Positions 1 to 64,000 of a DNA stretch of 64,000 bases are shown in pieces; position 1 is the first letter of the stretch; every line of letters starts with the position of its first letter. Below the pieces are notes generated by a model. That model was not told where the DNA came from. It searched no databases and saw only the letters and a list, made by a program, of their open reading frames with translations. Source of the stretch: Marisa cornuarietis. Its lineage: Eukaryota > Mollusca > Gastropoda > Architaenioglossa > Ampullariidae. The position numbers were made by a program, and so were the translations under genes. The stretch covers positions 62,001-126,000 of the forward strand of contig SMMW01000033.1 of NCBI GenBank assembly GCA_004794655.1, in the 5' to 3' direction.

Positions 1-756
1 CTCGACAGCTACCCTTCACATCTTCGCTGATTAAAAACTATTCACACCGCTTTCCGCCCCTTTCCTTGCACCTATTTATTGCCAGTCCACTTTTTTCTCA
101 GTCCACTGCGCGCACAGTCTGTGGTCCGTCGCAGATCGAGACACAAAACGTGCGTCTATACTCCAGCATCCTCCACGCCTCTATCCAGGGATGCTTTTCG
201 TTGAAATATATTTTACAATGTATGCAGCTCGCAATGCCAAGACATTTCCAAGAGGGGTTGAGAGAGCAACAACAACCAATAGAAAAGAAACAGTACACGA
301 TGTGCTGGCTACCTTCCGATTGCATCTTAGCGCTTACAGAAAATAATATCTTAGAGAAACTGGCAGTCGTCGGTCTAGCACTTCAAGAAGTCGTCTGGGG
401 ATACAAACTGGTAGGGTCATTATACAGCAAAATAAAAAAGAGTTTGTCCAGATAGCTTAGTCCTTCATAAGGTTTCAGTATCTGTGACGTAAAGGCTTGT
501 AACACTTCTCATATAAAAGCTTACAATATCTCTGGAATAAATTACTTTGCATACGTGGCTTAGTACTTCAACTTCACTGACAGATTTATATATATATATA
601 TGCTATATGTGTCAATTAACAAGATAGCAGATCATCTTAAAGTTCACCAAGACAAATGCGCACTCATTCAAGTACACACGTGCCCACATAAGCACGCACG
701 AACAAACATACCAACCAATGCGTGCTTACATATGGATCGGTGTGTAATTAAATTCC
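1..756. other. No gene recognised
   Basis: AT-rich sequence with a short TA repeat at about 587-602. The 129-codon frame at 66-455 has no recognisable motif, and its composition looks like chance. A TATAAAAG at 512-519 is more than 1 kb from the channel ATG and is not supported as its promoter. Confidence 0.5.
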
Positions 757-846
757 CTAACTTAACATATGGCTCATTTGCCTGATTAAGAAACGAGTTT
801 TTTTTTCATTTGGGCATCCAAAAGCTCGTTTGAGATTAGGAGCCGC
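757..846 (-). CDS. Candidate terminal exon of the same unknown - strand gene
   Basis: The acceptor CACCTATTGTCTGCAG is a near-ideal 3' splice site on the - strand. It is followed by 29 codons in phase 0 starting AAPNLKRAFG and ending LSHMLS-like sequence (RQMSHMLS) before TAG at 757-759. It continues the frame of the candidate exon at 965-1023. No family is recognised. The joined tail is basic and hydrophilic. Confidence is limited by shortness and by the lack of any upstream exon. Confidence 0.28.
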   Translation of the reverse strand, partial: AAPNLKRAFGCPNEKKTRFLIRQMSHMLS

Positions 847-964
847 CTGCAGACAATAGGTGATGACATGAAGACATCCATTCCTTATGCCACAAATAAC
901 CGCAATATATTGTAATCTCGGTGCCTTTATTGGAAGTTTGCGTGTTACAGTCAGGATCCCTCAC

Positions 965-1023
965 CTGCACCTCAGCGGCCACCTTCTGTTTCTCACGCCT
1001 GATTCGACGTGCCGCAGAGGTAC
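965..1023 (-). CDS. Candidate short internal exon of an unknown - strand gene
   Basis: On the - strand a pyrimidine-rich acceptor (CTTTTCCCAG) is followed by 59 bases encoding TSAARRIRREKQKVAAEVQ, then a consensus CAG|GTGAGG donor. The exon starts after two bases of a codon and ends in phase 0. The peptide is highly charged and helix-like. A 118 bp intron (847-964) would join it in frame to the candidate terminal exon at 757-846. No upstream exon with matching phase was found between here and the channel exon, and the product is not recognised. Short exons with good splice sites can arise by chance. Confidence 0.33.
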
Positions 1024-1239
1024 CTGGGAAAAGTCGATGGCTGAGAACAACCATTTGTTACTGCGTGGAAAGGTGACAAACGTACTTTGCGTGTTGACTC
1101 TTGAAACTACGGGAACGCAACTGCGTGTGTAAGGGGTGGTGTAAGCACCCTGTCTAAGAATTCGGTCACTGACTGTTCTGCACCTCCCTTCTACCACTCT
1201 ACCTCGGTTTCGAACATCCGCCCTTCAACCCGTACCTGC

Positions 1240-1500
1240 ACACTTCAGTCATGGAGTGAATCGAAGTAACGCGAACAGGACTGGCACGCTCGCTTCCTAG
1301 CCACCCGACAAGCAGGCCACGCGCTACTGGCCGGGTATTGACGGCTGTTCCACGTAACTGACAACACGGTTCGCAGACGTCGGTGGGACGGAATTAATTG
1401 GGAATTAACGAAACCTTTCGTCGACGAGTCTTTGTTTGAAAGGGGTCCTGAAAAGCGCCGTCTCACGAGATTTCACGAGAAATCGCGAGACAGAAGAAAG
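1240..1500 (+). promoter_or_regulatory. CpG-rich candidate promoter with repeated CACGAGA/CGCGAGA motifs
   Basis: This stretch is richer in CpG than its surroundings and lies just upstream of the first channel exon. At about 1464-1492 there are three spaced motifs, CACGAGA, CACGAGA and CGCGAGA. The last is close to the palindrome TCTCGCGAGA known from TATA-less animal promoters. No TATA box is seen at a suitable distance. The start site cannot be read from sequence, so the promoter role is inference. If the - strand exons at 757-1023 are real, this would be a shared bidirectional promoter. Confidence 0.3.
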
Positions 1501-1611
1501 AGGGTGGAGACAGGCGCTGCAAGCGGCCACCGCTTATCTTCTCTTCACGACGTTCCATTAGTACTAGGAAAGCTTTAGCATTAGCAAACATTAGCAGTGT
1601 CAGAAATCATT

Positions 1612-1662
1612 ATGGCTTCCTTGCCATCTACCCGGATGAAGGTGGAGCTACAGGTCTGTTGA
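1612..1662 (+). other. Upstream ORF of 16 codons in the putative 5' leader
   Basis: An ATG at 1612 with A at -3 and G at +4 opens a 16-codon frame ending in TGA at 1660-1662, 28 bases before the candidate main start at 1691. Its start context is at least as good as that of the main ATG. If both are on one mRNA, it could lower translation of the channel. The transcription start is not visible, so its presence in the leader is inferred. Confidence 0.4.
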
Positions 1663-1690
1663 GAAGCAAGGAATAAAGGACGCACAAAAC

Positions 1691-55039
<53,349 letters not shown>

Positions 55040-55200
55040 AGAAACTGAACGCATAAACAGTCTTTTTTTGTCTTCTGACTACTGCGTCTGATCGTCCGAT
55101 GCTGTCTCCAGAAGGCCCCGCCTTGTCTCACTAACAGCCAAGCCACCACACGATCACGAACTGCGTCACAAACAAAGAAATCCTACTTTTTTCTCAGTTT

Positions 55201-55276
55201 AATAAACCTGGAAGGACAGCTTCATCAGAACGACGTTTCTAGAGAACTGGTTACAAAACATGAGGAATTGAATAAA
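55201..55276 (+). terminator. Candidate poly(A) signals of the channel gene
   Basis: AATAAA occurs at 55201-55206 and 55271-55276, 162 and 232 bases after the stop codon. Either would give a compact 3' UTR. Further AATAAA motifs near 58173 and 59231 could define longer forms. Confidence 0.5.
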
Positions 55277-58200
55277 CATTCGTTGCGAAGTAAAATCAGG
55301 TGACATGTTTAAGGTTCGACTAGCCACAAAGTCCACTTATTTTGTCCCGAGAGCCTATTTTGCAGAGCTTACATTGACGTCAGTTGTCGATCTCAAGAAC
55401 TGTGTCTCGAGATCCAGTTTTGCGAGTACATGGTCGTGTTTTAGTCAATATGTAGTCAATATACATCATCAAGCATCAGCCATGGACCTAAGCAGCTTCC
55501 TGTGTTACAGTCTGACTAAGCGTAATCAGTTAATTCTATAAAATATGACCCAGCTCTGTGCTGTCTGTAGAATATTTTGTCTTTGGTCAGTTTAAACTGA
55601 CTTCTCAGAAATACATTACAATAGAAATGCTTATTCTATGTCAACAGCTTGAAGTAATGTCGCAAACTGAAAAAGCAAAAGGAGCATCAGATAAAGGCAA
55701 ATGTGACAGGTCAGCTTTGTGTATTCGCTGTACAGTGACAACTTTATTCTCTAGCACCACATAGGGCCAGAGTATGTTTTACAACTTTAAAAAGTTTTGT
55801 CCTAGAGTCCCTGAAAGGAAATTTGGGAAGAGTGAACAGTTATCACGACGTTTAAAGTTGTGAGTACTGCTAACATAGGACTTTAAAGCTTATTTTTCAC
55901 TTTACCAAAACTCAAGAAAACTAAGATTATGGGCTTGTACTGTGAAAAATTATGGTTTTGAGAAAAATAAGTGCATTTTAGTTTTTTTAAAAGAAGTGTG
56001 GTTGAGTGGAAACAGTGGATTCCTGTGGAAATGAGCGTCAAACAATGTCACTGACTTTCAGATCGTGGCCTTTGGACGCACAGTGTAAAACTGTCCTTCT
56101 TGAAGTTTCCCATTACAAAGATATATCGTCAGCACGTATATACAATCACGTCCCAATGAAAGCTCACTCACTGGATTTGCATACATATTTATCTACCTAA
56201 CCAGTTCTTTGTACTCTCTGTCACCTGCTGGATCTTCAGTCAAAAGACGACTTAGCTTTACCGTTTCGAAAGGACATCTTGGTTAACAAATCTGGATATG
56301 AAATGACGCCCCTTCTTTAAATATAGACATGACATGTGGAGTACAGCAGAACGAATTTGGAGCATTTGTCTGAATGATACTTTACTTAAAACGTTCACAT
56401 TTTCTAAACTGCCTGGAAAAATTGAGTGTTTTTAGCACAAGAGCAAGAAGGATACAAACATAATACACTCATACTTATGTTGCAAATAGTGAATCTTGCC
56501 TGTGATGAAAAACAACCAATAGAAGAAAAAGGAACAGTCGGTTTCTCCAAAGAAAATTGTGCCGCTTGTGCGATGTTTGGGAAATGGATGGATTAAACAT
56601 GGCTTTGAGAATAATGGAGCAGTGAAGAGTTCCTTCGTAATGCTCACGGATTGTGATCTGTGTCAGCTGGGAAAAAAGCGTCAAGATATTTTGACAAATC
56701 CCAGCCCTTGTCAAAGGACATCCTATCGTTTCTCGATTGGAACAGTGGACTAGTGCCGTCAGAAATTTAACAATTTCTTCCGAACTTCTCGATAACAAAC
56801 CTGTGTGAAACCAGTGTAAGAGAGTACTCTTATAAAAAAAAAAACTGATGGCTAAAATGTACTGCCGGGAAACGATATTGATGCTGATACGCAGGCGATG
56901 TACATACTGTCGTTCAGTTCCATGTCCGAAAAGCAGTTCTTTGTAGACTTTTTGTTTTTAATTTCGGCGGCACGAAGAACTCGCTGAGATGCGGGAGCTG
57001 AGCGTCTTGAAGCACAGCCTCGTCTCCAAGGAAACTGAAGACCATCGTGCTCGCAGCACATTCAGTCATTTCTTCTCTTATTTAATAACTTTTTTCCCAC
57101 AGTCGGCGTCTTAAGCTTGGTGAGGACACGCCCTGTGCCTACTCTCGCTGAAGAGTTGCGATACGACGGACGGGGTTACCAAGCCTCACCAGGGGACGTA
57201 ACTCCGCTTCCTGTTTTGGGCTTGTCGCCCCTTTGTAGACCCGACTGAAAAAAAAAATGTCTCCACTGCGCGACACTTTCTTCACTGTGTGCATTGATCT
57301 AACAACCTTTGCAACAAGCCAGCTTTGATCACAGGACCATTTCTGGAAAACAAGCACATTTGTGAAAGCACATTAAAGTCTACAAAGTCTTCAACAGGCG
57401 AACATTTTCCTATTCATTCATGTAAGCAAATAATAACTAACAACTTTGTTATAAGGCGTTTAATGTGTACAGTTTGATTATTACTGCAGAAGTGATGAAT
57501 GCAATATTATTCATTCCCAGACTGCCTTATTACCCAAAATTTCATTTCTCATGAAAAATGTGTTCGTTTGTTTATTTTTACATATCAAAGCTTGAAGGGT
57601 TTTTTTGTTTTTGTTTTTGTTTTTGTTGTTTGTTTTATCGATTGATTTTATTTCGGATTGTCTTGGTTCGTTTTGTTAAATTCTCGTGTTTAATTCATCC
57701 TAAGCCATTTTTTTTAAAGACTTCATTACTGTGTTCTCATGTGGTCAGCAACTTGATTCCTGAAAAATAATAGATTTCACTTGTTAAACCCTTTGTGTAT
57801 TTGATGTAATTAGTGCATTTGTTGTATTTAATTTTTCTTTCTTTTTTTCTCCAATTTTGTCGATTGAAAGAACGGCATATCATTGTGATAACTGATTACT
57901 TTCTAAAATCTATTTTACTCATGTTTTCTCTCTGGACATTATGCAGTGCTTGGCTCATGCCAAGCAAAAAAGTTCAAATTGTAACTATCAAACGTGTTGT
58001 GCAACTTGAGCTGTTTATTACATTTACATTATTATTCTTGGCATGAGAAATGGGGCGGTGGGGTTAGGGGGGAAAATATCTACACAGATTGGCATCTACG
58101 TCAGACAAAGAATTTATAAACCGTTTTGTGCACAATAGAAAGCAATTTTTGATCAGCACGTAAATCACCGGTAATAAAATCCTTTTACAGATATAAATCT

Positions 58201-60364
58201 ATGTCTCAAGGGGATAACAGGTATGCAATTGAATGTATAACTAGGACAAAAGTGCAGTACACTGAACGATGGGGGTTTCCCACCGCACCATTTAAACTCC
58301 TGGTTTGCATATGTTTTGTTAAAAATACTTTTGGGACTTCATTCAACGATGTATTGTCAGAAAGTACACAAAAAGAATTATTCCCACGATGTTCAGATTT
58401 GTTTGGCTGCCAGTTACCAGATTCCTGGTCATGGTTAATGAACACATGGCTGTGCGATTGGTTGGCTATTTATCGTGTGTAATTTGTTTGTCGTGGTATT
58501 CGTGTATGCTTGCGTGTCCCCCTCCGTGATTCCTGTGAAAACTGTAAAATTTTAATGAGTTTCTTGGTACTTTCAATAGTCTGTCAGTAACTTTTTACTT
58601 TGTTTGCTAGTTTTTAGTGTCATCTATCTGCTTACAAGCGACGCAAAGCAGACTCAAGACAACTTCATACATACATGTACATATTATACCTCTTACCTTT
58701 TACCTCCAAATTTCAACCTCTAAGGCGTGGAAAGTTCCAGAAAAGCTTTAAAGAACAACACGAGTGCAATATTTTTTTTATTTATAATCGGGTTCAGTTC
58801 ATTTTAAAATAATAATTCTCACCTGCCGCTAGGAAAGTAGAATAAAATTACTCTCCTATACTGGAGAGTTCTGTTGCGCGCAAGTAGTATTCGTAACAAG
58901 TGTGGCTCAGTTCAGCAAATCTGTGTATGTCTTCTAGTTAAAAGAAGAAACATCGCTCAGGTTCTCGTGTTCAAGAAGCAATTTTTACCGCAGAAAATGA
59001 AACGGCTGATTTTGGGATACAGCCCTACAGATTGGAACTTTAGTTAAAAGCTTCGACTGAAGTTAAAAATATTAAGAGGTCCAAAAGGAATTCCCCCGGC
59101 GGACTGCTAAGTAAATCTTCTCCATAACAAAATTTAAGGGGCAACAGTCATGGTCATTGTAGTCTACGCTGTATTATTGATTCTCTCTGTGGGCGCATTT
59201 GAATTACTTTTTTCCGCGTGCATTATTGTTAATAAAATATAAACACATTTCAAATGTACGCTTGTCTAAGATAAAATGCCTGTGATTTTTTTATTTATTA
59301 GATGGTTAATTTTCAACATTGCATCTTTATTTTATAGTTATAACTGACTGCTGATAATGACTTTTTACTATTAACAATATAATATAACATTATACTTATT
59401 AATCGACGTAAAAACTTCTTTCTTCCTCATTTAGCTGCATGCAAAAAATTGAAATTTACTTACTTATACTCGCACGTGTTCTCGTTTAAGCTCCTCAAGC
59501 GTTCATCACCCTCAATTCTTTTTTAGCTATTTAGAGCGCCCACATCAATGGTGCCCTCACACTGTCAGGTGTTTTTAGCATTGTACTGGATATGGAGACA
59601 ACAGATGATGTGTTTGTGACGATGTTACTTGTAGACCAGAGGGTGTAGAAAGCGTTGCGCATCTGGTTCTTGATTTTAGTTTAGTTAAGCCTTTTACAAG
59701 CAGTCGTATGTGGTTTTACCAGCTCGTGCTTTTATATAGTTGGCACCTCTGTAGGGTGAAGATCTCATCGTTTTACTGAAAGTTCAAGACTTGCTTGCAC
59801 TGTATAAGTGAATAACTAACAATCAATTTTGGTGTGTTTTGAAAAAATTCTTGAATACGGTGTGGGGGCGACGTTCGCGCGGCACGTTTGAACAAAGCAG
59901 TGGCCTGTATATATACATCTCTGAACAAAGTTAATCCACTGGCGTCTGCTGCCATTATCTTTAGGATTTCCTAAATGAGTACAAAATACCTCCATCTGAG
60001 TGTCGAAGAGAACATTCAGCAACAGCACAATGTGTCCTGGTCAGTTTTCTTTTACCGAGGATTGCATCTTTTCTCTTCGAATTGAGCTCATGCAGACTGT
60101 GCTATTTTGAGAAATACTACCCTTTCGTCACTTCGTTTTCTCGAGAAATACAAGTGTGATTAAGAGAAAAACATTAATATAATATTTCTCGTGCCTCTTC
60201 ATCATAAAATAGAATCGGAACATACTTTTATAATACTTTACACTCTATTTCCAGCGATTTTAGCTGAGCGCTCGTGTTGTCCTTTAAGCTGACATGCTGC
60301 CTGCATGTGGATATTTTTTTCAGTTTACTTGATAATGATGCTAGAGAGAACTCAAATTCCAACT
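55277..60364. other. Intergenic or long 3' UTR stretch without a recognised gene
   Basis: AT-rich sequence between the channel's first poly(A) signals and the poly(A) signal of the convergent gene. One GC-richer patch at 56960-57340 carries short coding-like frames on both strands (see findings). Nothing else could be supported. Confidence 0.4.
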
Positions 60365-60370
60365 TTTATT
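60365..60370 (-). terminator. Poly(A) signal of the - strand gene
   Basis: TTTATT on + reads AATAAA on -, about 530 bases past the stop at 60899. I saw no earlier AATAAA or ATTAAA on this strand between the two. Confidence 0.5.
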
Positions 60371-60898
60371 GAATAGGCCTCAGTCTATTTCCATGGGGAA
60401 CAACTGCCACCATAATCATTAAAATCTTCATCATTATCATCTTCATAGATTGGAGTGTGAAATATAAAAAGAATTAACTCGCGAGAGCACAATCACTTAA
60501 GCAACAAACAGCAACTACCATCATACATTAGAGTATCAACAGTATCTGAGAAAATTGTACTGAACATTAGCGTAGAAGAAATTAGAGATATAATTAAATA
60601 TAAACATGGTTATATACATGAGGAAAAAACTGCTGAACGAAATCACAGCAAATCAAAATATATAAAGTAAGATTTCTCGTTACAGCAGTAGACATTTTCA
60701 ATATCAAAAGAGTGAGCGATAGAGAATTATAGGGGGAGGAAAGAAAAGATGAAAAAGAAAGAAAAACGAAAGAAGGAAGAAGAAAATGACGACTGAAAGA
60801 GATTTGCTGTGATTCTACACTGCTTAGGCAGCATATCTCCGGCAAAAAAAGAAAGAGGAGGAGGAAGAGGTATGTCCAGAGCTACACAGCACATTCCT

Positions 60899-61024
60899 TT
60901 AGAACCATCCTTCGCTGTCATCGTAAGGCTCATCATCCAATGCGCCAGAGAATCTCTTACGTACTGCAACACCAGAATGAGGCTCTGAACTTTTATACGC
61001 ATTTCGAATGTAAGCGAGACCACC
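60899..61024 (-). CDS. Last coding exon of an unknown - strand gene (41 codons)
   Basis: On the - strand an acceptor GGCTTGTCTTCAG is followed by 41 open codons starting GGLAYIRNAYKSSEP and ending DDEPYDDSEGWF before TAA (60899-60901). The acidic, aromatic end looks like a true protein C-terminus. A - strand AATAAA at 60365-60370 gives a plausible 3' UTR of about 530 bases. The GGxAY..R start recalls the end of the last membrane helix in SLC35-type nucleotide-sugar transporters, but that is a weak analogy and I assign no family. Upstream exons were not found in 61025-64000 and probably lie beyond the window. Confidence 0.6.
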   Translation of the reverse strand, partial: GGLAYIRNAYKSSEPHSGVAVRKRFSGALDDEPYDDSEGWF

Positions 61025-62728
61025 CTGAAGACAAGCCATAAATTAAACCACATGTAGGTTCAGTTCACGTTTGAAATGTGGAATTTTGTCTCCTTGGTAT
61101 AGCGAGCTCGACCGCTTGCTGGCACTAGAATGTAAATCTATTTTTACCCTTCATCCGGCTGTTCGGGGTGTCTGCCGTGTTCGAGCAGGTGCAAGAGAAC
61201 CCAATAGCAGCAGAATTTAATGGGTGGGTTGGGGGAAAATATGTGAGAAAGTAGTTATACTGTTTTCTCCTGTTTTTCTTCTTTCTTTCCTTCCCCTACT
61301 TTTTCTGTTACTTCTTACTGAAAGGTTGGAATGGCTTTTATTTTAACGCTTAAATGAGATTCGTTTTCAGAAAATTTTGTTTCGATTTCTCGCATCATTC
61401 CAGAGGGTATTTAATGCAATCTTATACCTTTTATGGGAATTTCAAAAACTGTAAAAGTGGGTTCTTGTACATATCTTCACAAGTCAACAACTAAGCATAG
61501 CAGTTAAAGATTTCTGGTTATAGTGATTCGATACTATAACTAAAATTTATCTAGACTCCAGTCTCCACAATTTCTGCAACCTATTAAAGACACAAAACTC
61601 TAGATGCATGTTTGGTGTGACTGACACTTCACTGTGACATCAGTAAACTCAAATAAACAATATGTTATCCTATTCAACGATGTCGAAAGCTATGAAGATG
61701 TTCACAGACGTGTTTGTACACAATACTTCCACACCCCTCCCTCCCTCCCTCCCTCCAAAATTAAATAAAATCAACCCTGATCGCTGAGCTGTTTATATCA
61801 TTGCTGTCGTGAAACTAATACAAACATTTTACAGAGAAGCTTCTTTCCCCTCCTTTCCCGTACTGTCCTGATTCGACGTTTTACGGGTTAGTCCGAGAGG
61901 AAAAAAAAAAACTCCTTTCAGAAAACGTCACGTACAATGCAGTGGGAAGGAAACTGAATGCGGACATTGGCATCCTCCCCCGAAACTTCGTCCTTATTTT
62001 TTTAGGCACCCTAGAATGTACAAAATGTTTTAGATGACAGCAGAGAGAGAAAAGAAAGGAAAAATGGAGGCAAAGAGAAATGAAAGGAAATTGGAAGGGA
62101 TGGATGAGCAAAGGAAAAATTCCAATGAACATTCATATACCAACTCGAACTTTTGTGCTCTCCGAAACTTTGCGTGTGTGTGGTGAAACAAATGTCTGTT
62201 GGTGACAGGAGAGAGTAAAGAAAAGAAGCAAAGAATGTGCTTGTGTGCGTGAGTGCGTGCGTGTGTTCTTTTCAAGCTTTTAAATTGCAAGCAGCAGAAG
62301 ATAAAGTTCGCTGAATACATTCAAACCCAACTGCTATCATGTGACGTCATAGCCTACACATTTGCCGTTGAATCGAGCCAGTCTCCTTGAATCGCCAGTG
62401 AGATCCAACGAATTCTCAATCTGCATTTGAGCTCGTCGGCATGGAGACCAGAAAAAAGTGTTTTGCCGTATTGGGTAGTGCGTGCGTTGGGGGAATGCAC
62501 TATCTCGTTACACGGTAAAAAAAATGGCAGATCTGCTGCTCGTACGACGGCGCAGGAGAAAAAAGGGGGGGACTGTGTGTGTGTGTGCACGCGCGTGTGT
62601 CAGACCGGGTATCTGTCTTCAATTTCCTCCTAAATCTCACACCACGGTAAAGAACTGGCTGCGTTCAGTGGCAAGTTCGCCCTATCCGCAGACTAGGAGC
62701 GTAGCAGGTAAATTATATTTGCAAGCTC

Positions 62729-62769
62729 GCTCACTCACTCACTCACTCACTCACTCACTCACTCACTCA
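62729..62769 (+). repeat. (ACTC)n microsatellite
   Basis: Ten tandem units. Confidence 0.96.
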
Positions 62770-63649
62770 AACATCCTTATAATATTGTTTTTAACCGTGA
62801 TTTAACTCATGTTTATGAATTTGGTTTTTTAGATTAGCCCCCGAGAATAATTTTTTTTATTTTTAATTTTTTTTATTATTTTTTTTACTGTGCCTCGTAT
62901 CGGACATTCTGTATCGTTTCTTCGCCTTTCTCGCTTACAACTCTGAGTTCTGGCAGGGGAAGGGGTAACAGTTTCATTTCCTTTTCTCCATCATCCCGTT
63001 ATTGCGCGGGTTTCTCGCCAGTTGCTTCCAGACTCTCGATTACCACCCGCGCTGTACACGCGTACAGTCAGTACACCGCCCCTGCCCTGTGTAATGCACA
63101 ACACCTGGAGTGTCAGTGGGAAACCAGCGGGACTTTGTCTTCTCCCGTGACTCTACTGAAAGAGATCGACAGACCAGTTAAGTTTGTCCTGCCTTTTCTT
63201 TCACAAAATAAAAAATAACTTAAATTTTGTACTAGGTGCGACTGAAGCAACTAGCAGTCAAGTAGTGAGTACGTGATGTGTAAACTGTGGTGGGGGTTGG
63301 GGAAAATTGTCGGAGAATCGGGGGAGGGGGAGAGATGGAGAAACGACGATGAAGACGCAGTAGCGGAAAGTTGTTATTACTGTCTGGAACAGAATGAGTG
63401 CAGGAGAACAGTAGGAAGTACACACCATCCCTCGTCCTTGTGTACTGTAAAATCACTGGACTTGTTTCTGTTTGCTTGTTGTTGCTCTTAGTTTTTCGTC
63501 TTCTTGTGATGTTTAGTTCAGCTTAAATAGAGAAGCAAATCTGAATAAATTTTTCCTATGAAATTTCTCGGCGTTAGAAATCTTGGTAAGAAAGATAAGC
63601 TAGGTCTCACTCAGGTCAGAGCATCAAGTGCACTATACTGAACATGGGA

Positions 63650-63815
63650 GATTACATGGATTGAGAATTTGTTGAAAACATTGATCGGTAGATTATATCG
63701 ATTGAGATTATACTGACAAAATTGATTGGGAAATTATACTGTTTACGGATATGTTGATTGAGATTGCATTGACTGAGATTATGTTGACTGAGATTATACT
63801 GACTGACATTATAGT
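63650..63815 (+). repeat. Tandem repeat of about 15 bases
   Basis: Imperfect copies of TTGACTGAGATTATG and variants, more regular toward the right end (about 63735-63815). Confidence 0.7.
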
Positions 63816-64000
63816 GGGGACACTAGGCGAGCGTGCTCGACCATGACATAAAAAATAGGTTGGTGCAGAGGTCATTACATCAAAAGCGTATTTTTAGCGG
63901 TATGCGCCAGATAATTCATGTTATTCTTATCTGTGACCTATTACTTTCTCAGTGGATTAGTATATCACGTGATTTATGAGTGGCACTGGAACCACGTTAA

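Larger units (their letters stand above)
61025..64000. other. Probable intron or flank of the - strand gene
   Basis: No further exon with good splice sites was recognised. It contains a CCCT run at 61737-61756, an ACTC repeat at 62729-62769 and a tandem repeat at about 63650-63815. A CpG-richer patch lies at 62340-62560. Confidence 0.35.

Noticed and set aside
66..455. 129-codon + frame at the window start
   Set aside because: No family features and AT-rich chance composition.
512..519. TATA box for the channel gene
   Set aside because: TATAAAAG is over 1.1 kb from the candidate start codon with no supporting signals between.

Overview
This is a stretch of animal nuclear genome, most likely from a mollusc and probably a gastropod. 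The evidence is split genes with GT-AG introns, very little coding sequence, many CA/TG, trinucleotide and TGTC microsatellites, tRNA-derived SINEs with clean target-site duplications, decayed LINE reverse transcriptases, and a receptor gene of a type I associate with molluscs and annelids. There are no bacterial operons, rRNA genes or CRISPR arrays. Nearly all open frames outside the exons below are chance or repeat-driven.

The main gene is on the + strand. It encodes a pentameric ligand-gated ion channel subunit of the Cys-loop receptor superfamily. Six exons (48542-48670, 51450-51647, 51934-52191, 52514-52669, 53629-53808, 54965-55039) join in one frame, and every intron between them is phase 0. 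They give an extracellular ligand-binding domain, M1-M4 and a stop codon. A likely first coding exon lies at 1691-1804; it also ends in phase 0 and is separated by a 46.7 kb intron. The assembled product would be 369 residues (368 with the alternative NAG acceptor). It is unusual in three ways: both cysteines of the Cys-loop are replaced (E135, L149), the M3-M4 linker is only about nine residues, and no signal peptide is visible. This resembles prokaryotic channels and divergent lophotrochozoan receptors more than neuronal nicotinic or GABA receptors.

A second gene enters from the right on the - strand. Only its last coding exon (60899-61024, 41 codons plus stop) and a matching poly(A) signal at 60365-60370 are visible, so the two genes are convergent. 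A weaker candidate pair of - strand exons (965-1023 and 757-846) lies just upstream of the first channel exon, which would make a head-to-head arrangement around a CpG-rich, CGCGAGA-containing stretch at 1240-1500.

Intron 1 (1805-48541) is mostly repeats. It holds five copies of one tRNA-like SINE family (two with clear target-site duplications, one of those inserted into a LINE fragment), two copies of a second SINE-like family, and a nested pair of TA-flanked terminal-inverted-repeat elements at 15815-17219 built partly from short palindromes. It also holds a dead LINE reverse transcriptase on the - strand at about 39960-41280, several LINE 3' ends, and more than twenty microsatellites. A few exon-like pieces (18526-18648, 13740-13860, 29760-30017, 21290-21515) are flagged at low confidence. 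The 55.3-60.3 kb and 61.0-64.0 kb stretches contain no recognisable gene apart from the exon at 60899-61024.
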